Shown here: piece after piece, positions 47,226 through 55,449 of the stretch
Layout: each line of letters starts with the position of its first letter
Numbering within the stretch: position 1 is the stretch's first letter
NCBI GenBank assembly: GCA_020725865.1
Contig: DYEC01000012.1
Location: 124,001-188,000, forward strand
Reading direction: 5' to 3'
From: Anaerolinea sp.
Lineage (GTDB): Bacteria > Chloroflexota > Anaerolineae > Anaerolineales > Anaerolineaceae
Length of the DNA: 64,000 nt
Notes under the pieces: generated by a model
The model's database searches: none
What the model saw: only the letters and a program-made list of their open reading frames with translations
What the model was told of the DNA's origin: nothing
Program-made: the position numbers and the translations under genes

Positions 47226-48380
47226 TTATGTGCGGCGAAGAATGACCAGTTTAAGCAGAGCTTGGATGAAAGGGAGCGGAGAAAGCGAAGTCATCAGTAA
47301 GATCGTATCAATTGGAGAGGCTGTTTCATCCAGAAACCGAAAGATGCGGTGGATTGGGTTGTTTTGGAAAAGCTGGGTGAAAATGGGTTTCATGAGATTG
47401 CCGCGACGATGCATCAACTGTAGCATGACCGAATCGGACATTTTGAATACCCAGGGGCTATCTGGAAGGTGGAAGGGGTGACCGTATTTTAGTAGAGACT
47501 GTACAATTGCCGCTGAATCTTGCTGAATGCGTAGAAATGCATAGCCTGTCGAAGGCTTGACGCGGCCGCCTTTTGTACCCGTGAACAGGATTCTTTTACC
47601 TCCGCATCGTGGGAAAGGTTGATCGGTCATAGGAATAATCCCTTTTTCTTCTGCCAGGATTCGATATTCCTTAAGCCCCAGAATGTTCTGAATATAATTG
47701 CTTAATCCTTCAGCGTACTCTTCTTCGGTTAGCAATCTTGCAGAGAAAAGCGTATATTCGACCAAAGCGCGGCGTGACGAGAAAGGCAGTATATAGATAA
47801 ACCGCATGGACCCTTTTTGAGGCGTGCGAAAATCAAACAGTGTCATGACCCGCGGATCAAAGGCATCCTGGTTGGTTTCGATTTCCCAGCCTTTGAAGTG
47901 TTGTTTGACATCGTGATAACGGCTGGTATCTACATGGAACTCAGAGGGAGAAAAAAGGCTATCAAACACCCACTTACCATAATAAGAGGTTCCACCGACG
48001 ACCACTTCAGCTATATCCTCACCGTCTTTGATTTGTTCGACTGCACCATGAGCAAAGTGGACATTATGCTTGGAAAGCACTTGCGTGGTTTTTTCGTAAA
48101 AATCAATTCCTCTGATCATGTGGTATTGATAAGGAAATAGGGTAAAACTCCGTTCAAAGTCATCACTGATAAATTTGAGATGATCCCAAGAGCGATAGAC
48201 TATCGTATCCAGTAGGGTGGTTTGATCAGTCCAATAACACCAGGTACGATCATTTTTATTTTTGACCTCTTTGTCAATGATAAGAATGGAACAATCCCTG
48301 AGTGGACTGTTCACCATATGATATGCCAATCCCAATCCCGCTGCCCCACTGCCGGCAAGGATAAAGTCAAAATGATCCAT
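47226..48380 (-). CDS. crtY: Lycopene cyclase (CrtY/CrtL family)
   Basis: A 384-residue FAD-dependent cyclase that forms beta-ionone rings on lycopene. The dinucleotide-binding motif DFILAGSGAAGLGLAYHM is N-terminal. Also seen are NDRTWCYWTD, RVMTLFDFRTPQ, FIYILPFSSRRALVEYTLFS and GGRVKPSTGYAFLRIQQDS, all family blocks. The usual FLEETSL block reads LVEYTLFS. No crtB, crtI or crtE lies in the window, so the pathway is dispersed. A TGCTATAAT extended -10 element ends 7 nt before the ATG, without a Shine-Dalgarno sequence. Confidence 0.88.
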   Translation of the reverse strand: MDHFDFILAGSGAAGLGLAYHMVNSPLRDCSILIIDKEVKNKNDRTWCYWTDQTTLLDTIVYRSWDHLKFISDDFERSFTLFPYQYHMIRGIDFYEKTTQVLSKHNVHFAHGAVEQIKDGEDIAEVVVGGTSYYGKWVFDSLFSPSEFHVDTSRYHDVKQHFKGWEIETNQDAFDPRVMTLFDFRTPQKGSMRFIYILPFSSRRALVEYTLFSARLLTEEEYAEGLSNYIQNILGLKEYRILAEEKGIIPMTDQPFPRCGGKRILFTGTKGGRVKPSTGYAFLRIQQDSAAIVQSLLKYGHPFHLPDSPWVFKMSDSVMLQLMHRRGNLMKPIFTQLFQNNPIHRIFRFLDETASPIDTILLMTSLSPLPFIQALLKLVILRRT

Positions 48381-48387
48381 AGGGTTG

Positions 48388-48396
48388 ATTATAGCA
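48388..48396 (-). promoter_or_regulatory. Extended -10 promoter abutting crtY
   Basis: TGCTATAAT on the minus strand ends 7 nt before ATG 48380, so the transcript is expected to be leaderless. It drives crtY and the GT-C gene. Confidence 0.5.
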
Positions 48397-48471
48397 TCCT
48401 ACAAAAGTGCACAGAGTGTAAAATTATAAAATTACACCATTACTTTATTGTCCTGAGGAGACAAACTGAAA

Positions 48472-49494
48472 ATGTTATCTGCAAGCACCGTTGAACTACA
48501 TCTTTCTACTAACTTTGCGATTTTTCTCAGTCTTCTTGCTGCGTTTATGTGGGGGACGTGGTTCATTTCGCTCAAATATCTTGGTGATTACCCATTGGAT
48601 GGTTTCTTCTTAACCGTGTATCTGGCTTCTTTGATACTAGTTTGGAGCGTGGGGATTTGTATGGAGGGTTCTGCTTTGTTTGCAAATATCCGCGAGGTTT
48701 ACCGGCTTGATCCCAGGAGAATAGCGGTTACCTTTCTGTGTGGTGCATTGTATGTGCTTGGTTTACGTGTTTCCCTATATGTGTTTCAGCTCATTGGTCT
48801 TTCTGTTGCTCAGCCGATACAATCTTCTGTCAATATCTTAATGGGAACATTTATCTCGGCAGTGGTGGGTGGAACACCGGCAAGTTTATCGTTGGTTAGA
48901 TTAGTATTGGCTTGCACTATGCTTCTTGCCGCTGTGGCTTTTTCTGTTTTAGCGGGTAAATTCCGCACAGAAAGTTTATCTAACAATAAGAAATTGGTAA
49001 ACTTTCGCTATACCATGCGCGATTTATGGCGCTCACTTGTTTTGCTGTTCTTGGCATCCTTTTTGATACCAATGTATACACTGGGATTATCGTTCGGTTT
49101 GCGTTCGACATTACAATCGCAAGGATTAGCGGTGTTACCTTTCATGGCTGTACTTTCTGCCGGCTCGTTTATGGGTATGATGCTAAGTAGCGGCTTATTA
49201 TTGACCTTGCGAAAACAGTGGGGAATTGTGCTGCACGCATCGCTGGCAATTCACAAATTCGGCATTTTTTCTGCGATTTTTCACTATGGGGGAAACATTA
49301 TTCATACTTTCGCGACATCTTCACTGAGCCCAGTCATTTCTTGGCCTTTGGGTGTTACCTTCGGTTTGTGGACGCAGTTTTGGGGAATTGTGTATGGTGA
49401 GTTTAAAGGTGCAGGCAGGCGGGCTTATATTGTTTTGGGGCTGGCAGTGGTTTTTTATTTACTCGGCGCCTGGTTAATTGCGGCTCAGGCATAA
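48472..49494 (+). CDS. DMT-superfamily (GRP/RhaT-like) membrane transporter
   Basis: A 340-residue protein with about ten transmembrane helices. The start of the first helix, LLAAFMWGTWFISLKYLGDYPLD, resembles the W-G/K-Y loop of the glucose/ribose porter and RhaT branches of the drug/metabolite transporter superfamily. Substrate unknown. Shine-Dalgarno GAGGAG. It is divergent from crtY and followed 19 nt later by a second polytopic carrier. Confidence 0.75.
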   Translation: MLSASTVELHLSTNFAIFLSLLAAFMWGTWFISLKYLGDYPLDGFFLTVYLASLILVWSVGICMEGSALFANIREVYRLDPRRIAVTFLCGALYVLGLRVSLYVFQLIGLSVAQPIQSSVNILMGTFISAVVGGTPASLSLVRLVLACTMLLAAVAFSVLAGKFRTESLSNNKKLVNFRYTMRDLWRSLVLLFLASFLIPMYTLGLSFGLRSTLQSQGLAVLPFMAVLSAGSFMGMMLSSGLLLTLRKQWGIVLHASLAIHKFGIFSAIFHYGGNIIHTFATSSLSPVISWPLGVTFGLWTQFWGIVYGEFKGAGRRAYIVLGLAVVFYLLGAWLIAAQA

Positions 49495-49513
49495 AGCATC
49501 AAAAGGGGTATCA

Positions 49514-50860
49514 GTGGATTCAGTTACTCACACGGACTTGTCTTTGAAACAAATACTGAAAACATGGTGGCCTCTAGCTGCCAGTTGGTTGTTGATGGGG
49601 ATCGAAGGTCCAGCCTTAAGTGCTGTTATGGCGCGTCTTGCCGAGCCAGAGATCAATCTAGCGGCTTACGGGGGTGTGGTTTTTCCGCTGTCCCTTATTA
49701 TTGAATCGCCAATTATCATGCTGCTGGCGGCCTCGACGGCGTTGAGCAGGGACCGTGATTCCTACCGCTGGCTACATCGTTTCATGATGATAAGCGGGGC
49801 GGTTTTAACTGCTATTCATGTTTTGGTTGCCTTCACTCCGACCTATTACTTGATCGTGCGCAATTTGCTGGCGGTACCCGAGGAAATTGTTCAACCCGCC
49901 CGTATCGGTTTGATGATCATGACACCCTGGACTTGGTCAATTGCTTACCGCCGCTTTCAGCAAGGAGTTATGATCCGTTTTGGACACTCCCGAGCGGTTG
50001 GGCTTGGCACAATGGTTAGGTTGTTGAGCGGGGGAATGGTGTTACTGCTCGGGTATTGGTTAGGCACAGTGGATGGGATTATTGTTGCTTGTACGGCGCA
50101 AGCGTTAGGAGTGGTCAGTGAAGCAACTTATGCCGGGCTTCGCGTGCGCCCGATCTTAAAATATCAGGTTAGATACACTGGCCCAACTGATCGAATCACA
50201 TGGCGATTGTTTGCTGGCTTTTATCTTCCATTAGCAATGACCTCTTTGCTGGCACTGGCATGGCAGCCGATTGGCAGTGCTGCTTTGAGCCGGATGGGCA
50301 GGCCATTGGAGTCGTTGGCGGTCTGGCCTGTGGTAAGTGGTCTCGTTTTTATGTTGCGCACTTTTGGTATGGCGTACAACGAAGTAGTGGTAGCTTTATT
50401 GGATCGAACAGGCTCTTTTGGGAAGTTGCAACGATTTTCTGTGTTGTTATTATTGGGTTCTGCGCTGCTGCATTTATTGATTGCTGCAACACCTTTATCT
50501 ATACTGTGGTTTGCGGGTGTTTCTGCGTTACCATTCTCTTTAGTGGAGATTGCACGCACAGGTTTCTGGATAGCTTTACCTATTGCACCTCTGACGGTCT
50601 TGCAGAGCTGGTATCAAGGGACAATTGTAGCGGGCAAGAAAACGCGCGGTATTCCAGAAGCAATGGCAATTTTTTTGGCTGTAGTATTATCTGTGATGAT
50701 TGCTGGGGTTATATGGTTTAGGGTGATTGGGTTATATGTAGGTATGACGGCGTTTAGCGTTGCCAATCTAGCCCAAACGCTCTGGCTCTGGTTGCGCAGC
50801 CGCCCGATCATGCGAGAAATGGAAATGCGCGATCGGCCGTTACTTGCGCATGCAGGATGA
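49514..50860 (+). CDS. MATE/ANK-like polytopic membrane protein
   Basis: A 448-residue protein with about twelve helices. The N-terminal segment WWPLAASWLLMGIEGPALSA and the paired, inverted layout resemble the MOP (MATE/Wzx) superfamily and the progressive-ankylosis (ANKH) branch. The cargo is unknown; lipid-linked sugar flipping, pyrophosphate or cation export are all possible. GTG 49514 is chosen because AGGGG lies 5 nt upstream; a TTG at 49478 lies within the preceding gene. Confidence 0.65.
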   Translation: MDSVTHTDLSLKQILKTWWPLAASWLLMGIEGPALSAVMARLAEPEINLAAYGGVVFPLSLIIESPIIMLLAASTALSRDRDSYRWLHRFMMISGAVLTAIHVLVAFTPTYYLIVRNLLAVPEEIVQPARIGLMIMTPWTWSIAYRRFQQGVMIRFGHSRAVGLGTMVRLLSGGMVLLLGYWLGTVDGIIVACTAQALGVVSEATYAGLRVRPILKYQVRYTGPTDRITWRLFAGFYLPLAMTSLLALAWQPIGSAALSRMGRPLESLAVWPVVSGLVFMLRTFGMAYNEVVVALLDRTGSFGKLQRFSVLLLLGSALLHLLIAATPLSILWFAGVSALPFSLVEIARTGFWIALPIAPLTVLQSWYQGTIVAGKKTRGIPEAMAIFLAVVLSVMIAGVIWFRVIGLYVGMTAFSVANLAQTLWLWLRSRPIMREMEMRDRPLLAHAG

Positions 50861-50901
50861 TTGGAGTTCAACGAGCGGTTTGCGCATAGACAATTGTCTC
50901 A

Positions 50902-51435
50902 TCAAAGGTATAGAGCCAGGTTTTTGAACGGCACTAGAGCTAGTATGACGGCGTGTTCGTATAATCCTTTTCGGTCAATAGCGTTATCGGTCAGTAAGCC
51001 AATGGCTCCGTTATCTTGTTTTGAGTTTTTTCGATCAAACACAATATCATCAGCTTCTCCCAGTTCTTTGCCTTGACGGATCAAATTACGAATGGGGGGT
51101 GGAAGGAAGAAGGTGCCACTTTTACCTTTGCCGATGATGTCTTGTCCAATGATGACCACCCAGGCAAAAGCAGCCATTTCGCCTTCGTTGGTTTCCTCAA
51201 CCCCTCCTTCAATTCCAACCCAAAAGTCGGCTTTTGCGATGATGGTTGCGGCATTTTGTGCCCGATTCATTGCTCCAGTCAGCGTTTCCGAGCTTGTCAT
51301 GGGTTGCGCGTTGACACCTGAAGGCACACTAACTGTATGTATTTGGAATGTTTCTCCCGGAAACATTTTTTGAAAGCCGTTCAGCACTGCTTGAATTTTG
51401 ACTGGATTTTCAGAGGCAAGAACAATTGTCTTCAT
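50902..51435 (-). CDS. yjjX: Inosine/xanthosine triphosphatase (YjjX, DUF84)
   Basis: A 177-residue house-cleaning NTPase that hydrolyses ITP/XTP and keeps deaminated purines out of nucleic acids. The motifs are IVLASENPVKIQAVLNGF at the N-terminus, the ITPase-like GVNAQPMTSSETLTGAMNRA, and the metal-binding WVGIEGGVEE (about residue 72). The start overlaps the ycgN stop by 4 nt (ATGA). Converges with the MATE-like gene. Confidence 0.9.
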   Translation of the reverse strand: MKTIVLASENPVKIQAVLNGFQKMFPGETFQIHTVSVPSGVNAQPMTSSETLTGAMNRAQNAATIIAKADFWVGIEGGVEETNEGEMAAFAWVVIIGQDIIGKGKSGTFFLPPPIRNLIRQGKELGEADDIVFDRKNSKQDNGAIGLLTDNAIDRKGLYEHAVILALVPFKNLALYL

Positions 51436-51902
51436 CGTTTGCTTTTCCGAATATATTGTTTGATTTGATCAACAATATAGTTTTCCAAATCTCGCATGTC
51501 AATATCTTGTTCAGGAATAGCTTTGTTTCGAATAGAAATCCCTGCTAGATGTACAGTTTGCGGATCTTTTGATGCAAGAGGGTGCCATTTAGGCAGGTTT
51601 TTTCCTTCTGCAATCAGCCGATAGGCGCAGGTATCTGGCAACCATTTCAATTGTGATATACGCGTTGGGCTGAGAATGACACAACCGGGCATCTTTTCTT
51701 TTCTTTCGGAGTAAACAGTGCATCGGCATGTTTCTAAATCCAAGAAACGGCAAGCCACATTGGTATAGAAATATTCATGGGTATTTACATCTTCAAACTT
51801 GTAAAGACAACAGCGACCACATCCATCACAAAGGGATTCCCATTGCGCCGGCGTCATTTGATCAAAAGACATTGTTTTCCAAAATGGTCGTTTTTTTGAC
51901 AT
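51432..51902 (-). CDS. ycgN: YcgN/UPF0260 cysteine-cluster protein
   Basis: A 156-residue member of the YcgN (UPF0260, CxxCxxCC) family. It has the metal/cluster motif WESLCDGCGRCCLYKFED (about residues 21-38), later FTNVACRFLD-type Cys, CRCTVY, and the C-terminal WLPDTCAYRLIAEGKNLPKWHPL, very close to the E. coli protein. Function is unknown; the Cys pattern suggests Fe-S or zinc binding. The family is best known from Proteobacteria. It sits between the GTPase gene (8 nt) and yjjX (overlap). Confidence 0.92.
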   Translation of the reverse strand: MSKKRPFWKTMSFDQMTPAQWESLCDGCGRCCLYKFEDVNTHEYFYTNVACRFLDLETCRCTVYSERKEKMPGCVILSPTRISQLKWLPDTCAYRLIAEGKNLPKWHPLASKDPQTVHLAGISIRNKAIPEQDIDMRDLENYIVDQIKQYIRKSKR

Positions 51903-51910
51903 GGAAAATG

Positions 51911-53191
51911 TTATGACGCTTTGCCAGTTGGGGTTTGATGATTACCTTCACCTCTAGCTTGCTGATCAAGAATTGTCCGGTCTCTGCTGAGCGGTGATTG
52001 TTCCAGTGCTTCCGCAATACGCTGGCGCAGATCTTTTTCGGTGGGTTTGCGTTTTCCCAGGTTTCGCAAGATTTCCAGCAAGTATTGTGTCATCTCAGAA
52101 GTAATTTTTCTCAAAGTTTTCGTTGATAGCTTTTGGCCGCTTTCAAACCAGACAGAAGCGGCATACCCCATTGCAATCGTAGTTGAAGAGGCGACAGTGG
52201 CTGCCAATAGCCAGCCCGGTATGCCACCCAATTTGCTTAACTCATAGAAAAGCGAGCGCCCAAGAAAACCCATGCCAAAGGTGACAATTAGCTCGCGTGC
52301 CCGTGCCAGTGAAATTTTATAATTGTAAATTCGTGCAATACCAAGCACCATGACTGATTGCGTAACGATCAGTGGTGCAAAGTCAATGATAGGCAGGGGG
52401 GTCAATGCGATTACAGCCGAGAGCGAAGCAGCACTTACGATAGCGCGCCAGGCAAGCTGCCAGCGAAAGTGAGGTAGTGCTTCTCCCAAAGCCACCACAA
52501 TTTCCGGTTCTGAGATGGCAATTGCCATAATCACCTGATCCAAGTTCTCTCCTGTTTTTGCAACGATCGGGATCACTTCTTCAACAGGCACATCCAAGCT
52601 TGCCGCTACACGTTCTAAAACCATTCTGGTTTGTTTGCGAACCAGGTCTATCTTGTTTAACACAATAGTATGAGGTTTTCTGAGGGCTTTTAGCTCCCAA
52701 TAGAGGTCTAATTCGGTTTTCTTTACACCCTGAATAGCATCGAACATAATTACTAGAAAGTCAGCCTGTCTTGCGGCGCTGAGTGCTTCCTCTTGCTCCT
52801 TTTCGCCTGTGTATCCCACTGCATCTGCTCCAGGGGTATCAACAATGGTAAATAATCCTACGTCAGCTGTTTGATTATGACGAGTTGTGCCTGGCAGGGG
52901 GCTAACTTCTGCGTTATCCTCTTTTCGCAGAATAAGCTGGTTATACAGTGTTGATTTACCGACATTGGCTGGTCCTACGATGGCAACATTATTTTTACTT
53001 CCAAAGGTAATCTTAAACTGGGTTGCAGAAAGGCGTAGCAATCTGCGAATAAGATTGATTTCTGATGGAAAGCTGCTCAAAATGGATAGCAGACTCTGGC
53101 GCTCGGAAGGGGTTAGATTATTCCATAGAATATCGAAAACTTCACGCGTTTCAGGTGGTAGTTTCTTTTTGAATGATTCGGTTTCGCTCAT
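51911..53191 (-). CDS. Membrane-associated Era-like GTPase with DUF697-type domain
   Basis: A 426-residue protein. The G domain has G1 GPANVGKSTLYNQ (about residue 76), switch/G2 PGTTRHN, G3 DTPG, and G4 NKIDLV (about residue 188). The C-terminal part has about three hydrophobic helices (residues 240-350) of the DUF697/YcjF type. Its role is unknown; similar GTPases are linked to stress and envelope functions. It heads a three-gene unit with ycgN and yjjX. Confidence 0.85.
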   Translation of the reverse strand: MSETESFKKKLPPETREVFDILWNNLTPSERQSLLSILSSFPSEINLIRRLLRLSATQFKITFGSKNNVAIVGPANVGKSTLYNQLILRKEDNAEVSPLPGTTRHNQTADVGLFTIVDTPGADAVGYTGEKEQEEALSAARQADFLVIMFDAIQGVKKTELDLYWELKALRKPHTIVLNKIDLVRKQTRMVLERVAASLDVPVEEVIPIVAKTGENLDQVIMAIAISEPEIVVALGEALPHFRWQLAWRAIVSAASLSAVIALTPLPIIDFAPLIVTQSVMVLGIARIYNYKISLARARELIVTFGMGFLGRSLFYELSKLGGIPGWLLAATVASSTTIAMGYAASVWFESGQKLSTKTLRKITSEMTQYLLEILRNLGKRKPTEKDLRQRIAEALEQSPLSRDRTILDQQARGEGNHQTPTGKAS

Positions 53192-53290
53192 AGACGTTTT
53201 CCTATCCCCGTTGATTGTACCGTTATTTTGTTGAAATAGAGTATGATTGGGATATCATTTGTTGAGTTGCAAAATAGGAGAGGAAGGCTG

Positions 53291-53653
53291 ATGAACACAA
53301 GGCTGGATGAATTTGTCAGGTACCGCTCTGTGATGAATGAGCGCATTGCCCAAATCGAGCATTTGGGGATTAAGCGCTTTTTCAACCTGGATACGAACGC
53401 GTACCACGATGGGGCATTGTCAGGCAAAACCAAAGAATTACTCGGCTTGGTTGCTTCAATGGTTTTACGCTGCAATGACTGTGTTGATTATCATATCTTA
53501 CAATGCGTGGATGGGGGGTGGAGCGATGAGGAATTGTATGATGCTTTCAATGTAGCTCTGGTGGTGGGCGGGAGTATTGTGATTCCTCACCTGCGTCATG
53601 CAGTGGAAACGCTGGATTTATGCAGAAGAATGAAAGCCGAAAATCGACAATAA
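53291..53653 (+). CDS. AhpD-like carboxymuconolactone-decarboxylase family protein
   Basis: A 120-residue protein with the peroxidase-type redox motif RCNDCVDYHI (CxxCxxxH, about residues 61-68) preceded by KTKELLGLVASMVL. This points to alkylhydroperoxidase-like thiol chemistry rather than decarboxylation. ATG 53291 has GGAGAGGAAG upstream and is preferred over an in-frame start 16 codons earlier. The last 58 nt overlap, tail to tail, the gene on the other strand. Confidence 0.9.
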   Translation: MNTRLDEFVRYRSVMNERIAQIEHLGIKRFFNLDTNAYHDGALSGKTKELLGLVASMVLRCNDCVDYHILQCVDGGWSDEELYDAFNVALVVGGSIVIPHLRHAVETLDLCRRMKAENRQ

Positions 53654-54372
53654 GTCTGCAAATTTGTCAGCGGCCAGCAAACCGTTGATTCGCGAGCACT
53701 TGTTTGAAAAAGAGTCGTTAGGCTCGAGAGAAAAGCATTGATTGTTATAGCCGCACAGACAACGCACGCTAAAACCAGCAAGGCAATGCCAATGCCAATT
53801 ATTAGACGGCGTTTCTGGCTAGCTCGTTTCTGTTCGTCAATTTTTTGAATTTCTTCAACTGCCCTTTGGATATCATTGGGCAACAGATTTTCGCTTCGCT
53901 CAAGGGCGATTTTGATTTGTTCCGGCGTATTACCTAACTCATATAGCTTTTTTGCGCGTTTTAAAGCTTCCGATTCCTGAGGAAGAAGCTCTGACTTGTT
54001 TCCGGTAAACGGCTGGACTGCCGAGACGGGTGAACTGGAGTCTGCTGATTCTACAGAATGAGGTGACAGGCGTTCTTGAGCCAGTCTACGTACATGAGAC
54101 TGGATTTCCGCAATTGTCATCCATTGTCCTCGCAAATGGGAAAGTAAGGATGGCACTTGGATGAAAAAAAGGCGCGTGCCACCTTGCTCAATTTCAAAAG
54201 CAGTCCCACAACGCTTACATGCCAGTTGATCCTTCGCTTTTGGAGATCGAACCAGTTGCATGGGAGCTGTCCGACAGACTGGACAACGCGCTTTTTGTGC
54301 CCATTCTTCAGGGATTTTTGAACGTGAAACTGGCATAATTTCACTCGCTTTTAGAGCATGTTTCTTATGCAT
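53596..54372 (-). CDS. Zinc-ribbon protein with a C-terminal membrane helix
   Basis: A 258-residue protein. The N-terminal zinc ribbon reads CPVCRTAP then CKRCGTAFEIEQGG (about residues 30-66). The middle is charged and helical with an ALKRAKKLYELGNTPEQIKIAL segment. A single transmembrane helix lies at about residues 192-215, followed by about 40 outside residues. No family assigned. An alternative start at ATG 54336 would give 246 residues. The 3' end overlaps the AhpD-like gene antisense by 58 nt. Confidence 0.65.
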   Translation of the reverse strand: MHKKHALKASEIMPVSRSKIPEEWAQKARCPVCRTAPMQLVRSPKAKDQLACKRCGTAFEIEQGGTRLFFIQVPSLLSHLRGQWMTIAEIQSHVRRLAQERLSPHSVESADSSSPVSAVQPFTGNKSELLPQESEALKRAKKLYELGNTPEQIKIALERSENLLPNDIQRAVEEIQKIDEQKRASQKRRLIIGIGIALLVLACVVCAAITINAFLSSLTTLFQTSARESTVCWPLTNLQTYCRFSAFILLHKSSVSTA

Positions 54373-54456
54373 GATGAATTTGCTTAATTGCTTATAGTAC
54401 CAGCACTATATATACTGTATACCCAGGTGGTGAAAAAGGCAACAGTAATTTTGAAA

Positions 54457-55449
54457 TTAAGCTCGATGGCATGCTCGCTCCATAATATCATTCAGACAAG
54501 ATATGAACTGGGGTAAGCCAATTGTTGTTAGGAGTTGTTTTCGTTCCTCTCTGGTGATAAGGTAGGGCTGAAGGTATTGAACGGCATGTTTACGAAAAAG
54601 AATCAACCCGCGCGGCATTCCATAAAAAGCGACCATGCGCTCAAGGTGCTCGCACATGATTTGATATACATCTAATGGGGCAACTTGTGATATTTCACGA
54701 CGAGAAAAAATCCATGGATTGCCAATGGCAGCATGTCCTATCATGACTGCATTGCACTGGGTGATAGTTTTCATGCGCTCAATGTCGCTTGGTGTACGAA
54801 CATTTCCATTTCCTATCACAGGAATTCGCACTATTTGTTTAATTTCAGCGATTGCTTCCCAATCAGCTTGTCCTTCGTGTCGTTGCTCTCGCGTTCTGCC
54901 ATGGACTGTGATCAATTTTGCGCCATTGTCTTCAAGGATTTTGGCAATTTTCAGGTAGTTTCGTTGTATCCGACTCTTTTCGTCCCAGCCTAAGCGAATT
55001 TTAGCCGTTATGGGAATATCCAGAGTCTTTGTCAGACTTGAGCATATTTTAGCAATCGTTTGCGGCGAGCGCAGTAATGCTGCCCCAGCACCTCGATTGA
55101 CCACTGATTTTGCTGAGCAACCAAGGTTGATGTCAATACCATCTGGATTATATTGGCGTAAAAACAGCGCACATTCAACCATTCTTTGTGGATCATTGTC
55201 TAGTAGCTGAAAGAGGATAGGGCGTTCTTGTTCCGAGAATTTAAGTCGCTCGTCAAGGTATGGGTGTTGGTTAGTAATATCAAGCCCATTGATGAACTCC
55301 GTGTAACTCATAGCAGAACCGAACTGTCTGGCGATTGAGCGGAAAGGTGAATCGGTGATTCCATCCATAGGTGCCAGTACCAGGTCCCCATAAATAGGAA
55401 GGTCACCAATATAAAAAGACGGGGTGATTGTTCGGACAGCCAATGTCAT
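54457..55449 (-). CDS. dus: tRNA-dihydrouridine synthase
   Basis: A 330-residue FMN enzyme that reduces uridines in the tRNA D-loop. The TIM-barrel motifs are VLAPMDGITDSPFRSIARQ, DINLGCSAKSVVNRGAGAALL with the catalytic Cys (about residue 103), ITVHGRTREQRHEG, and VIGNGNVRTPSD. The ATG overlaps the stop of the upstream hydrolase gene (ATGA), so they are translationally coupled. Confidence 0.95.
   Translation of the reverse strand: MTLAVRTITPSFYIGDLPIYGDLVLAPMDGITDSPFRSIARQFGSAMSYTEFINGLDITNQHPYLDERLKFSEQERPILFQLLDNDPQRMVECALFLRQYNPDGIDINLGCSAKSVVNRGAGAALLRSPQTIAKICSSLTKTLDIPITAKIRLGWDEKSRIQRNYLKIAKILEDNGAKLITVHGRTREQRHEGQADWEAIAEIKQIVRIPVIGNGNVRTPSDIERMKTITQCNAVMIGHAAIGNPWIFSRREISQVAPLDVYQIMCEHLERMVAFYGMPRGLILFRKHAVQYLQPYLITREERKQLLTTIGLPQFISCLNDIMERACHRA

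Noticed and set aside
50890-50900. GACAATTGTC palindrome between the MATE-like and yjjX genes as an operator or terminator
   Set aside because: Too short for a terminator, no U-tract, and located at convergent gene ends where an operator is unlikely.
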